Assembly: GCA_037833965.1 (NCBI GenBank) | Contig: AP031358.1 | Span: forward strand, 1,248,001 to 1,312,000 | DNA: 64,000 nt | Source of the DNA: Marchantia polymorpha subsp. ruderalis | Lineage: Eukaryota; Streptophyta; Marchantiopsida; Marchantiales; Marchantiaceae | Reading direction: 5' to 3' | Part shown: in pieces, positions 10,472-20,941 of the stretch | How the letters are laid out: the number at the start of each line of letters is the position of its first letter | Numbering within the stretch: the first letter of the stretch is position 1 | Translations under genes and position numbers: made by a program | Notes under the pieces: generated by a model | What the model saw: the letters and a program-made list of their open reading frames with translations, nothing else | Told to the model about the DNA's origin: nothing | Database searches by the model: none

Positions 10472-10752
10472 TTTTATAGATTATAAAGGAAATACAAAAG
10501 CTTGGTACTCCTCAGGTTTTGTGGGGTTTAAGAGATCTCGTCTCTCAACGAATTATGATGCTCAAGCAACTGCAGAAAATGCCGCACGAATTGCCATTCA
10601 ACTTGGATTTAAGTTTGTTGAAGTGAGGAAAAAAGGATTAGGTTATGGAAAGGAATCTTCGCTACATGGTTTAAACTAGGAGCTCTTATTATTACCAAAA
10701 TTCGCGATGAAACCCCAACGCCATGTAATGGATGCCGACCCCCTAGACGGCT
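10472..10752 (+). pseudogene. rps11: mitochondrial rps11 fragment, copy 1
   Basis: The frame reads GFKRSRLSTNYDAQATAENA, then ARIAIQLGFKFVEVRKKGLG and YGKESSL. After a one-base shift it reads FKLGALIITKIRDETPTP and NGCRPPRR. These are the hallmark stretches of ribosomal protein S11 (KGLGYGKESSLRG and TPTPHNGCRPP), with the bryophyte/plant mitochondrial flavour. The N-terminus is missing and the frame is broken in the middle, so it is a pseudogene. It belongs to the repeated mosaic unit. Confidence 0.85.
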
Positions 10753-10766
10753 AATCCACTTAGGGG

Positions 10767-11075
10767 ATGACACCCTATCTTTTGGGCCCCTTCGGAGAGA
10801 GGCATCGGGTGTTCCGTAGTAGCGATTATCGCAAAGGGATCAAGAGAGAGATAACTTACCAGGTACGACTGGCTCGTATGAGTTGTACCGTCTATTGTAG
10901 GGAAGTCTCAGCGCGAACTAATTGGGACTCGGGAAGAGAGAACTCTGAAATCGTAAAGCAGAGTGGCTATAGGCACGTAGTGCGCGTTCGGGTATCGTGC
11001 GCAGAAATTGTAAGAGTTCTTCGGAACCTTCGTCGCTTCTTTCGTGGGCAAGGTGCGTATCACGTGTCCCTATAG
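10767..11075 (+). other. conserved unknown frame, mosaic copy 1
   Basis: A 102-codon frame beginning MTPYLLGPFGERHRVFRSSD. The same frame is open in the second mosaic copy (61981-62262) with roughly nine in ten residues alike over the shared 93. It is arginine-rich and basic. I recognise no family. Survival of the frame in both decayed copies is more likely from short divergence time than from function. Confidence 0.35.
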
Positions 11076-11182
11076 CACTCGTGCGCGGGAATAAACCATT
11101 TCTGCAAACTTTTCTGCCTTAAAAAAAAAGGGCCATAGGGTGAGTGGAGAGATGCGAAGCACTCGACTACTATGCGTCACTT

Positions 11183-11261
11183 AGGGTACATCTGATAAAT
11201 TTGGAACGATGCAGAGAAGCCCCTGCGCAAGGATGACACGCACAAATCGAGAAAGGGTCCA
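11183..11261 (+). pseudogene. U6 snRNA-like pseudogene, copy 1
   Basis: ACATCTGATAAATTTGGAAC, GATGCAGAGAAG, then CCCCTGCGCAAGGATGACAC and GCACAAATCGAGAAAGGGTCC. This is plant U6 spliceosomal RNA from its 5' stem region to its 3' end, with about ten bases lost after CAGAGAAG (the ATTAGCATGG segment). No U6 promoter (USE plus TATA) or T-run terminator is visible, so it is a pseudogene fused into the mitochondrial mosaic. Confidence 0.85.
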
Positions 11262-11382
11262 TAGGGAGAGGCCCCGTAAAGGCAAAAAAGTCTCCTTCGG
11301 AACCTTTGGACCCGGGGCTCCACACAATGTTCTTAAGAAGTCCGTACTTAAATGAAAGAGTACATATACCTAAGCCCGGTTA

Positions 11383-12780
11383 AATTTTTTATAAAATTTT
11401 TTAGAGTAATTATATAAGGTACAAAGGTTATTAGTTTCTCAACATGAATTAAATAAAAGATTATTGGTATTAACTCTAAATTCAAAATAACTAGTTAATG
11501 TTAGTATATCTTTTTGGTGGCTCTTTAGTATTTAAACTCCCCGTCCGTCGTTTGTATACTGATGCTATGCATTAATACATTAGTGTGTTGACTTCACCTA
11601 CATCCATTAGTTCCATCCATGGGCTAATGGATGTAGCCCCTAGGTGAACTATGTACTTTTAGCGCGTTTATCTCTTCTTGTGAATTTTTACCGTGAGTTC
11701 TGTTTGACGTAGTAAGCCTCGTTTGAAGTCTCCAAACTGAACATTCAGCGTGGACGGATTGGACCTTAACACCGTTTAATTATGTCAACAATGATGCAAA
11801 TGTCTTCTAACTTACATCAGTCTAGCTTCTTAGATGAAAAGCGTGAAGAAGTCATCCCTTATATCATGATTCACTATATTTTCAACAATCATTCACTTGC
11901 AATTGAATGTAAGTTCTGAAATCCTATAATCTGTTCAGTATTTCTAATAAAAATTCTTCAATCACCGTGAATCAAAAGTAAATTAATTCACAACAATCTG
12001 CAATAGGCCAAAATCATATAGCTTATATAAATACTTGAACTCAAAGGTCTTATAAGAGTGAGAACAAGTGCAAATATTGTATATCATATTCAATATATAA
12101 TCAAAAAGAATCTTAACACATTTTTCTATTTTACATGTTAACTCCATCTCACATTTTTTTTTCTAAGTTGAAGTTACATCTTACAAATGTGTTGCAACCA
12201 ATGCATATTGGTGAATTGTAAGTGTATTTTGATATGGAAAAGTCAAATTTGTTCAAGTCAGCAAATAATGCATTATAAGCACAAGCTTTTTCCTTGGATT
12301 TTATAACTTGCTCAATGAAAATTATTAGCATATGTAGATTTTTTTTGGTGTATTAGGGCGATCAGTCTAAGAAATAAAGTAAATTATATGTTTTCTCAGT
12401 GTTGTTTATTAGGCTCTCGCCATTCTTGTGGCCGTGAACCTTCTTCTCAAGTGCCGTAGAAAGTTGTGAACGAAAGAAATGAATAGTGTTTTGCATCTCA
12501 TTGATTTTCACAGCCTACATCAAAGTGGAACATCAACTTAGTCATAATATAATGTACCAGAATTGTGACAAAGACACGTTGAGACTAGAAGGTCAGATAA
12601 TCATAATAACATAAAATTTTGAACTTACTTTGTATTGCAATTGCTCTTGGTGTATGCGATTCTCAACAGTTTTAAGATGTAAATATGAAACAATGGATAT
12701 TATGTATTAAGATAAAAGACATATAAATTTTATGAATTATTACCTGTGTTCATATTAATAACTATAGGAAATAATAGTAA
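11383..12780. other. no recognised gene, AT-rich
   Basis: I find no coding similarity. Short frames only (for example minus 12149-12331). It may include the far end of the copia element D, but no LTR is recognisable. Confidence 0.4.
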
Positions 12781-13369
12781 TGATTATTATTTTTTATCTT
12801 GCTAATTAGCATTATTAATTGTTTTCTTTAACCATAATTTCAACTTGGTTCTGCCAACTTTTGAAAGTTGGAAACATTTTAGACTTGTGTTATAGTAAAT
12901 AAACTCACACATATCTTCAGTAATCATCAATAAATGATACATAGTACAACTTTTTAGAGAGTGAGGCAATATGACAAGGTTCGCACACATCTCTATGTAT
13001 ATACTCACATAACTCCTTTGAACTATGAGTTCCAACACAAAGATTTGTCTATGCTAGGAACCCATGATACAATGTTTGCAAAATGCAAAATCAACTATAC
13101 CCAAACCATATAACAACTTACTCTTGTCAAGGAGATACATGTACTTGTCACTCATGTGTTCTAGCCTAGAATGTCATACATGAGACATCACAACTCGAGA
13201 TTGGATAAAGTGTACTTTTTCACAGATGGTGTTGTCATCTAGCATGTATAGATTATAGTGCTTGTGTACTCAAAGTATAATCTTATCACGTGATTTAACG
13301 TCTAACATATCATTCTTAGAGTTTCATTCGCAAAGTGCTATTCGAAAAAATAAAAATAAATTTTTTTTT
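12780..13369 (-). pseudogene. copia element D, integrase-region remnant
   Basis: On the minus strand, in shifting frames, there are copia marks. NLYMLDDNT and RLEHMSDKYM are from the pre-integrase domain. DFAFCKHC is the zinc-binding C of the integrase N-terminus. VSFIDDY, then VYLL.HKSKMFPTFKSW, matches the core start (family: FIDDYSRKVWVYFLKHKSEVF). Several stops interrupt it. It continues the domains at 13736-14269 once the rps8 insert is removed. Confidence 0.75.
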
Positions 13370-13735
13370 ATGCATACATTTAAGTAATCTTTTATCTAGT
13401 ATAAAAAATGTGCAAAAAGCTCAAAAGTGTGTTCTTTTATTTTCCTCTTTCAAAAAAATAAGCAAGAGAAAAAAACGCTTTGTCTGCTCTGCTTGTAAAA
13501 TGATGCCTCGTGTTTTCGTTTCGCGTCTTTGTTGGGATTTTTGTAGAATTTTGTACAATGAGGGTTATATTCACGGATTCTCTTAGGAAGCATACTGAAG
13601 CTTGAAATTAGTCTTAAAGTATCATTCTTCTGAAGTAGGTGTAATAAAAAAATGAAAACAATATCTAAACAAGGTTTTTGAATTTATTCATCAAAAAATC
13701 GTTTATCAAAAAAAAATGAAGGACTTGGTATAACC
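13370..13735 (+). pseudogene. rps8: mitochondrial rps8 inserted in copia element D
   Basis: From ATG at 13370 (one extra T shifts the frame after MHT) the plus strand reads LSNLLSSIKNVQKAQK, KKISKRKKRF, SRLCWDFCRILYNEGYIHGF, then, with further breaks, LKLVLKYHSSEVGVIKKMKT and KNRLSKKNEGLGIT. This is mitochondrial ribosomal protein S8. On both sides the copia frame resumes on the other strand, so this is a short mitochondrial insert. The gene is cut before its C-terminus. Confidence 0.85.
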
Positions 13736-14269
13736 GAGTGAATCTAGTATATCAAGAGAGATTAAGTTTTTTCTCATGGAATGAATAAAATTAACTTTGA
13801 TCAATGTCCGTTTGACACCATCAAACATGCAAATCTTTACAAATCCAACATCTTCAATACTACATGCTTGATTATTCCCCATAAAAATTGATTTGTTTGA
13901 TCTTGAGAAAAATACAAATAAAATCTTCAATGTAACATATGTGGAAAGATAAAGCATTAACCGGAATCCATAGCTCATCAATAATCTTTGGTGAATTGCA
14001 TAGTGCATTTCTCTCACATCATAGATCATACTCCAACAATTCATACTCTTCAAGGTCAAAATATTGCGTCACATTAGCCAACAGAGCAGTATTTGCCTCA
14101 TTTATCTTCTTCATCTGGCATTCTTTTTTGACGTGGCCACTCATCATATCGCCAACATAATACCATCTTCTTCTCAAGAGTCATATCATTGAACTTGGAT
14201 CTCCCTTTGGATCCAACAAGATTTTCATTCCTATTTTTCCTTGAACGTAATCGGCCTCAAATCACGTTA
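13736..14269 (-). pseudogene. copia element D, gag knuckle and pre-integrase remnant
   Basis: The minus strand has a zinc-knuckle relic (SGHVKKECQ near 14100-14150, first cysteines damaged). The frame 14059-13706 follows with FMGNNQACSIEDVGFVKICM and FDGVKRTL, then NLISLDILDSLGY. In Ty1/copia this is the protease/gag-pre-integrase stretch (family: MGNN..C.I.GIG...RMFDG..RTL and LKKNLISLGTLDS). Its upstream gag half lies 24 kb away at 38649-39200. Confidence 0.85.
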
Positions 14270-14428
14270 AATGCCGTTTTAAAAGATTTAAATAGGCAAG
14301 ATAATGAAATCAATTTCTATTCAATGCCGTTTTGAAAGATCTAAATAGCCAAGATAATAAAATCAATTTCTATTGAATGCCGTTTTGAAAGATCTAAATA
14401 TGCGAGATAATAAAATCGATTTCTACAA
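14270..14428 (+). repeat. three 53-bp tandem repeats
   Basis: Units start at 14270, 14323 and 14376, each opening AATGCCGTTTT and containing GATAATaAAATC. They differ at only a few positions. They lie in the gag region of copia element D just left of the B1 insertion. Confidence 0.9.
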
Positions 14429-14694
14429 AAGGTCGTTTGTTAAAAGAGAACTTACAATCTTGTTGTAAGTAATTGTTTGTCAATCAGTGTGGTAATCTAC
14501 TTTTTGTTTTTGTGCGGAATTTAAACATTTTTGAAAAACAGTACCGCAACAGCAACTGTAAATAGTAATCGATACACTAAAATAGAATTAAAATGGATGA
14601 TCGCGGATCCAGGAGAATCCTGGAGAATCATCGAGTTGGGCGCAATGTCGGGGACAGGCGCCCTGCCCCGAACGGACGGTTCCTACTGAGGGAA

Positions 14695-15215
14695 AGCGCC
14701 TTCGGCGATGTACGCCTTCGGCGGAAGAGTGAATCTCTCATAACTTTCTCAATTCGTAACGCCTTGACTTAGTTAAGGTCTTGTTGGAAAGAACTCGACA
14801 CGCTCGTCCTAACTAGCCCAAGAACTTTTATAACGAATAAGGGATCATTGAGTTATGAGTGTCGGAAGTTACTAATATGGGGCGCTTTCGGCGGAAAAAC
14901 GCCTTCGGGGCAGCGCCTTCGGTGATACGCCTTCGGCGGTGTACTCCTTCGCCTGAACGCCTTCGGCGCCAACGCATTGATATTAGGTCAACGCCTTCGG
15001 CGGTGCGACTTCGGCCGTACGCCTTCAGCGAAACGGAACACCTACGGCAAGAGCGCCTTCGGCAGGACAAGAAAGAACAATGGAAACGACAAGACGCATC
15101 GACTTTGGTCAACGCCTTCGGCGGAAGACGGACGCCTTCAGCCGTACGCCTTCGGCGATACGGAGAAAGTAAATCAGAAACCGGCCCGTGACGAAGTCCT
15201 TCGCCGCCACGCCTT
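14695..15215. repeat. array of CGCCTTCGGCG palindromes in B1
   Basis: About 17 exact or near copies of an 11-mer, CGCCTTCGGCG (an odd palindrome that can fold to a 4-bp stem with a 3-base loop), are spread at irregular spacing through the 5' part of B1. More occur within its ORF (17460-17745). Spacing is not periodic, so it is not a simple satellite. Confidence 0.9.
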
Positions 15216-15571
15216 CGGCGATGCGCGAGCAAGGCTAAATCGACGGACAACGGCAGAATCGAATTCAATTTTCAGGCGTGAGAGTTCGCACAACGGCGGA
15301 GCGTGAAGCCGAGCGTGCAAAGGAGGCCGTTACGCCTCCAAGCCGGCGCTGCAATCAAGTGGGTCGACCCCCACTCCCAAGTGTTGAACGGTGAAATCTT
15401 GATCGTCGAAGGCAGACGTCTCATTCTTGCAATTTCCATTTCGATTTCGCTCGAGCGTCGACCGCGAAGCAGGAAATCAGCGGAGAGAAATTAGAGAGAG
15501 TTGCGACTAGCGGGTTGTTGCAGGAGAGCGTGCAGCAGCTGAGTGCACAGCCAGAGGGTTCTTACTAGAGA

Positions 15572-18209
15572 GTGCGGGAAGCTCGCGGAGTGATTGAGTC
15601 CGCATGCAAGAAGCTTGGGGATAGAGAACGGAGAGTTAGCGGACTTCTGACGTGTATGGCCGAGTTCAAGAACGCGATGTTGAAGGCTACGCAGCTGCGG
15701 ATGATTCCGCTGAAGCTACCGCAGATTGGATTGCACGTATTCCAGCGCGAACTGACTGCGGTGAAACTCGATTTCCTCTTGTGGGGATGGAATTGGATGT
15801 GTCCGGATATGATATGAGAGTGGCTGCGGGACAAGGATCAACCTACGCGCGGTTTCCGACCGCACCCGGAGCGATGGGAATTCAGTGACTGGGAGCAAGT
15901 GTTAGGAAGATGCGGGGGAGAAGAATGCCATCTTCTTTTGGAGTGCGAGAGTGTCAATGTCTCGAAGGAGGAAGAAGCTTCCGTCGGGGCGCTGTTCAAG
16001 CATAGCAAGTCGAGCAAGAACGGGTAATGTAAGACCAGATATTACATGTGTGAAATAAAACTAGAATTAGCCAAGGAGTTAATCATGGTTAGAATAGTTA
16101 TGACTAAATCTAGCTAGTTATGACTTAGTCTAGCTAGTTTAGCTATAATGTCTATACTTGGCGGAATAACTAGGGAAGTTCTAGAAGATTTGAGTGAGCA
16201 CTTCTATTTTGTCTTGTACAAAAGTCTAGATTCCAAGAGAAAAGACTTTTGAACTTCATGTTTAGTTTTGATTGGTTTGACTAAAGTAAGGAGTATTTCA
16301 TTGGTGAGACTAAGTCTAATGTTGACTTAGTGGAAAGTGGAAGTTCTAGAAGTGGGAAAGGCACAAATGGCATGTCGCCACCTCAATCTAGGGATTAGTA
16401 AACATCTAGAAGGTTTAGGGGGCCAATGGCATGTTGCCACATATTGATAACTAGTCAACCTTACTATGGTTTATCTTCGTAAAAGTAAGTTAGATAGAAA
16501 TTACCATTTGTTACTATGGTAAATTCTCAAGTAGTATATATAGAGAGGTAGGGAAGAGACTCTCAAGCAAGTTTGGAGAGTTCATATGTAGAGACTTGTT
16601 TCATATATGAAAGAGTGACGAATTTTCAATACCTTAGAGTGTCGATGAGTGTATGAGTTGGAGTGATACCTTGAGAGATTGTGTGAGAGGGTGTTTAGCT
16701 TATGAGTATGATACGGAATCCTAGTCTTCTAGAATCATGATGAGCTACCGAAAAGCCATCTGAGGTAAACCTGAGTGAGAGTTAGCCCGGAGGTTGCAGT
16801 ACAAGATCCGTGACTACAAGGATCGCTTCCGTAAGAATGTCGCTGTAGCACTCATTCAACTCTTGCAGCCGCACCGGACCACCTACATAACTTCTTGGCA
16901 GGTGGGGTTCGTGGAGCTGGCGTTGTCCGGAGCTCCGATTCATTGGGCTTGCATTCTGTGGAAGGCGACGAGACAACATACATTCGAGGAGTAGGGAGTA
17001 TCGATCAATCACCTCTCCCCCTTCTTGATCAATTTCTATCGGTCGATGGGATGTTTGACCGCGACGGAACTGGTACAATTTCCATTGGTGTCACGCAGCA
17101 ATCCGGGCCGATATGTGAAGGACGTCGAAGTCCATACTGACGAAGACGAGACGTCCGCCTGCACGCCACCAGCTCAACCGAGGGCGGAGGAAGAACCGCT
17201 CGCAGCACGAGTGCCGCGGAAGCGGAAGTGGGAAGGAGAGGCGGAGCAGAGCCAGCAACGCGATGCTGCTGCTCCCAATTGAAAGCGGCCGATGACGGAG
17301 CTCTACAGTCGATCCAAGCAGAAGGCTCGCAGGCTCGTCCTACCAGCAAGCAGCGCAGAAACGGGAAGAGCTGCTGAGAGAAGAAACTCGCCATCCTCGG
17401 GGGAGGATGCGAGTGCACGAACTGCGGAGAGGTCAACGGACCTCCCTGCACCGAAGGCACGTACGCCTTCGGCGGAAGCGAGAAGGCCTTCAGATCAAGG
17501 AATACAACATGCGGCACCGACAAATGTGCCGACGACGGACAAGTGCTTCGCTTCCGAGCAAGTACCATTTGATGACTCGACTTCGGGTCAAGAGCCTTCG
17601 GCGCAACAGAGGAGTGAGGAGAAGCCTTCGGCTCAACGAACTTCGGGTCAAGCGCCTTCGGCGCAAGCCCCATGTGAGAGATCGACGACGGACGAAAGAC
17701 GGAAGGAGGAGACACGTGTGCCTTAGGCACAAGCGCCTTCGGCGGAAGCAGATCATGCAGGTGAAGCGGACTTGTCGGGAGCCGGATCTCCCACCGCATT
17801 GGACATTTTGGCGGGGAGTGGAGCGGCGGCCGCGACAGCAGAAGCCACGCAACCCAACTCCCGAGAATCGCCGGGAAATTTTGTGGCGACCGAGATCCTC
17901 AATTCAGAGGATGAAGAGGATGAGTCGAGTTCGGAGGAGCAGGAAAAGGAGTCGGTGCAAGGCACGCCGACAGGAGTCTTGTGCGAGCAGGTGGTACCCC
18001 TGCTGAGGTACCTTGATCGCAAGGTAGTGAAGTATGGTGATCCTCGCCATCGGGGGTTCTACGTCGAATTGGTGCCCAATCGGACGCGAACCAAGGTCAA
18101 GACAAGTCGTTTGTTGGCTTCCTTGGACGAGACAATCAAGGATTTGAGGTTGAAGAACGAGGCCCTGCGTGGACACCTCGCCATTTCGCGGAAGTTGCAA
18201 AAGGCGGTC
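15572..18209 (+). pseudogene. B1 long ORF, 5' portion, broken
   Basis: It is homologous along its length to the 863-codon ORF of B2. Conserved marks include LLWGWNW, RGFRPHPERW, VLGRC.GEE, GWQVGFVELALSGAPIHWA, LYSR.KQKAR, and SPTALDILAGSGAA with CEQVVPLLRYLDRK. A stop (TGA near 15815), frameshifts and a solo LTR at 16028-16798 break it. A gypsy element interrupts it at 18210. The remaining C-terminal portion resumes at 30983. It is therefore an old, dead copy. Confidence 0.85.
16028..16798 (+). mobile_element. solo LTR of gypsy family A
   Basis: 771 bp, TGTAAGACCA to GGAGGTTGCA, the plus-strand version of the LTRs at 18210-18980 and 30212-30982. It is inserted in the B1 ORF: KHSKSSKNG on the left continues as KIRDYKDR on the right. 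Flanks GGTAA and GTACA are not identical but can be aligned as GTA(C)A, so the target duplication is imperfect. No internal element sequence is left, as after LTR-LTR recombination. Confidence 0.9.
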
Positions 18210-18980
18210 TGCAACCTCCGGGCTGACTCTCACTCAGGTTTACCTCAGATGGCTTTTCGGTAGCTCATCATGATTCTATAAGACTAGGATTCCGCATCAT
18301 ACTCATAAGCTAAACACCCTCTCACACAATCTCTCAAGGTATCACTCCAACTCATACACTCATCGACACTCTAAGGTATTGAAAATTCGTCACTCTTTCA
18401 TATATGAAACAAGTCTCTACATATGAACTCTCCAAACTTGCTTGAGAGTCTCTTCCCTACCTCTCTATATATACTACTTGAGAATTTACCATAGTAACAA
18501 ATGGTAATTTCTATCTAACTTACTTTTACGAAGATAAACCATAGTAAGGTTGACTAGTTATCAATATGTGGCAACATGCCATTGGCCCCCTAAACCTTCT
18601 AGATGTTTACTAATCCCTAGATTGAGGTGGCGACATGCCATTTGTGCCTTTCCCACTTCTAGAACTTCCACTTTCCACTAAGTCAACATTAGACTTAGTC
18701 TCACCAATGAAATACTCCTTACTTTAGTCAAACCAATCAAAACTAAACATGAAGTTCAAAAGTCTTTTCTCTTGGAATCTAGACTTTTGTACAAGACAAA
18801 ATAGAAGTGCTCACTCAAATCTTCTAGAACTTCCCTAGTTATTCCGCCAAGTATAGACATTATAGCTAAACTAGCTAGACTAAGTCATAACTAGCTAGAT
18901 TTAGTCATAACTATTCTAACCATGATTAACTCCTTGGCTAATTCTAGTTTTATTTCACACATGCAATATCTGGTCTTACA
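18210..18980 (-). repeat. 3' LTR of element A
   Basis: 771 bp, plus-strand text TGCAACCTCC to GGTCTTACA. Near identical to the LTR at 30212-30982. Confidence 0.95.
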
Positions 18981-18997
18981 TTTACCCCCGGACCAAG
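18981..18997 (-). other. polypurine tract of element A
   Basis: Read on the minus strand, GGTCCGGGGGTAAA abuts the 3' LTR start TGTAAGACC. Purine-rich and in the expected place for plus-strand priming. Confidence 0.7.
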
Positions 18998-19003
18998 ATT
19001 TCA

Positions 19004-19469
19004 CTACGCCCTCGAAGTGAAAGAATCTGATCTTCGATGGAATAATTTGAACTTGTCGTGGTTGACTCGATCGAAGTGACGTCCTCCTAACTCCTTGATA
19101 TCATAAGTAAAGTTTCCCCACACCTTCTCAACTATGAAAGGTCCAAAATACTTAGGAAGAAACTTTTTCCTAGCTCTCTTGTATCTAATTGCATCAAAGA
19201 GCATCACCCAATCACCTTCCTTGAATGGCTTCAAGTTCTGGTTTCCACTTCGTTTGTCGTGATACTTCTTCTGCAACTGTTGAGCCCGCTCCTCTCGTAC
19301 CATGGCTAGTGCTCGAGCTTCCTCCAACTCCATCAATTGTTTTTGGCGAGACTTGATGGCTTCTGCTCCATTTGATTTCTTCAACCTTTGCTGGATTGTC
19401 ATGAAAGTAGTCAAGTCAAATTGTATTGGGAGCTTTGACTCAACTCCATACACCATCCGAAAAGGTGAA
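19004..19469 (-). pseudogene. element A integrase C-terminus
   Basis: The minus frame reads SPFRMVYGVESKLPIQFD, a helical stretch, then KPFKEGDWVMLFDAIRYKRA, FLPKYFGPFIVEKVWGNFTY and HFDRVNHDKFKLFH. This is the end of a gypsy integrase (TPFxLVYG motif and GPF/Y module). The upstream rest of the integrase is at 24593-25633, separated by B2. The stop is followed at once by the PPT and LTR. Confidence 0.9.
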
Positions 19470-19616
19470 CGTGGTAACACACTTTTTGTTATTTCGCAGA
19501 ATTTAAACAATTTTGAAAAAGAAGTACCAAAGCAGTGTCTGTAGTTAGGAAATGGTACGTTAAATAGAGTGAATTGAGGAGATCGCGAGTCACGAAGAAT
19601 CACGGAGTTGGGCTCA

Positions 19617-20345
19617 ACGGCGCCAAACGCCTTCGGCGCCTTCGGCAAGATCTCCTTTGCTGAGGTGTCTTTACCCAGGCGGCTCCGGCGCTTAGGGAAG
19701 GTACGCTTCCGGCACAGACACCTCTGGAGGAGATGTCGCTGAAGACGTCAGAAGCCGGCAAGGACCTCTGAATGCTTCCGACCAGGAGTGCACCTTCGGC
19801 GATGCGCCGTTGGCGCGGGAGAGAAACCTTCATAACGATCAGGATTCACGGTAGTTCTATTTGATTAAGGTCTCATTGGAAAGAGCTCGGGACGCTTGTT
19901 CTAACGAGCCCAAGAGCGCCGGAGATGGATCAGGCACGAGGAAGTTATGAGCATCGGTAAACTCGCATCCGGCGATGCGCTGTTCGCGCTAGGGTTCACC
20001 TTCGGGAAGGACCCCCGTACGCCTTCGGCGATGCGCCTTCGGCGGAACCACGCGCTCATGAGAGGAGATCAAGTCGGAGGCGGAAGCGCCTTCGGCGGCT
20101 GTGCGGCGGGAGAGAAGCGCCGACCTGATGTACGCCTCCGACGTGGCGCGGACAGGCGGATGCGCCGGCATAATTCGCGCCGGCGGGATACGCGCCGTCG
20201 GCGATATGCGGGGCAGAACGGACAAAAGAAGTCGTACAAGTACGTGTCGGCGTAATTCGCGCCGACTTGATGTGCGCCTCCAGCGAGGCGCCGACGGAGA
20301 AGGAGTACGCCTTCGGCGATATGCCTCTGGCGATAGGCAGGTTGG
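19617..20345. repeat. CGCCTTCGGCG-type palindromes in B2
   Basis: The 5' part of B2 holds repeated CGCCTTCGGCG, and relatives such as GCGCCGACG and ATACGCGCC, at irregular spacing, matching the array in B1. GC content is well above the flanking A element. Confidence 0.8.
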
Positions 20346-20941
20346 GAAAAGACAACATAGTCGGAGCGTACGCTCCACTGCGGCGAACTCGAGGCCGGAA
20401 GCCCTCGGCGATGACGAACTCAGAGCCGGCGGACGATGGCGGCGGGAGAATTCAACGTTCACGCATGCGAATGCGCGCAGTGCGGAGTCGTGAATTCGAG
20501 CATGCGAGGGAGGACCGTTAGGCCGTATAGCCGGCTGCGTAATCAAGTTTGATTGTACCCACTGCCTACGAAGAGCGTTGTGCGATCTTGATTTCTGAGA
20601 AGAAAAGTTTGCTCTCCACTCTCATTCTCTCATTCTTGATTGTGAGTTTTCCAGCTTCAGAGCTTGAGACGTGCAGCTCAATCGGGCGGAGAGACCTTCA
20701 GTGAGTTGGAGAGAGTGCAGGAATCAGTGAGCAGGAAGGAGTGCGTAGCAACCAGGCGCACGAAGGCGAATTTCGCGAGGATCTTGACGGACCCTGCAGA
20801 GAGTTTGAGAGTAGAGAAATTGAGCGCGCAAGGGAGGAGAGAGCAATTTCAGTTAGTGTTTGAGCGGCCGACGCGCAGCGGCGATTGTGAGAGATCGAGT
20901 GGGAGGGAAGAGCGTATGTGTGTGCACGGAGAGCAAGAAAT

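Larger units (their letters stand above)
10196..11382 (+). repeat. mitochondrial/U6 mosaic repeat, copy 1
   Basis: This unit recurs in the same direction at about 61500-62560. In order it holds GATACAAACGCC, a duplicated 48-mer (below), an rps11 fragment, a conserved frame of unknown origin, a U6 snRNA-like piece, and a tail also found inverted at 8865-8905. The two copies share order and most sequence but carry different small deletions, so both descend from one mosaic ancestor. Confidence 0.8.

Noticed and set aside
11183-11261. Functional U6 snRNA gene
   Set aside because: Internal deletion, no upstream USE/TATA pair and no T-run terminator.
14270-14428. CRISPR-like direct repeats
   Set aside because: Three head-to-tail 53-mers without spacers, in a plant retrotransposon; an ordinary tandem repeat.
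14828-15268. Minus-strand 146-codon frame across the palindrome array
   Set aside because: It is a shadow of the CGCCTTCGGCG repeats, which keep several frames open.
17029-17799. 256-codon minus-strand frame in B1
   Set aside because: Antisense of the disordered linker of the B ORF; the plus strand shows homology to B2.
19989-20546. Minus and plus frames in the B2 5' region
   Set aside because: Same repeat-driven opening; not shared as protein between B1 and B2.
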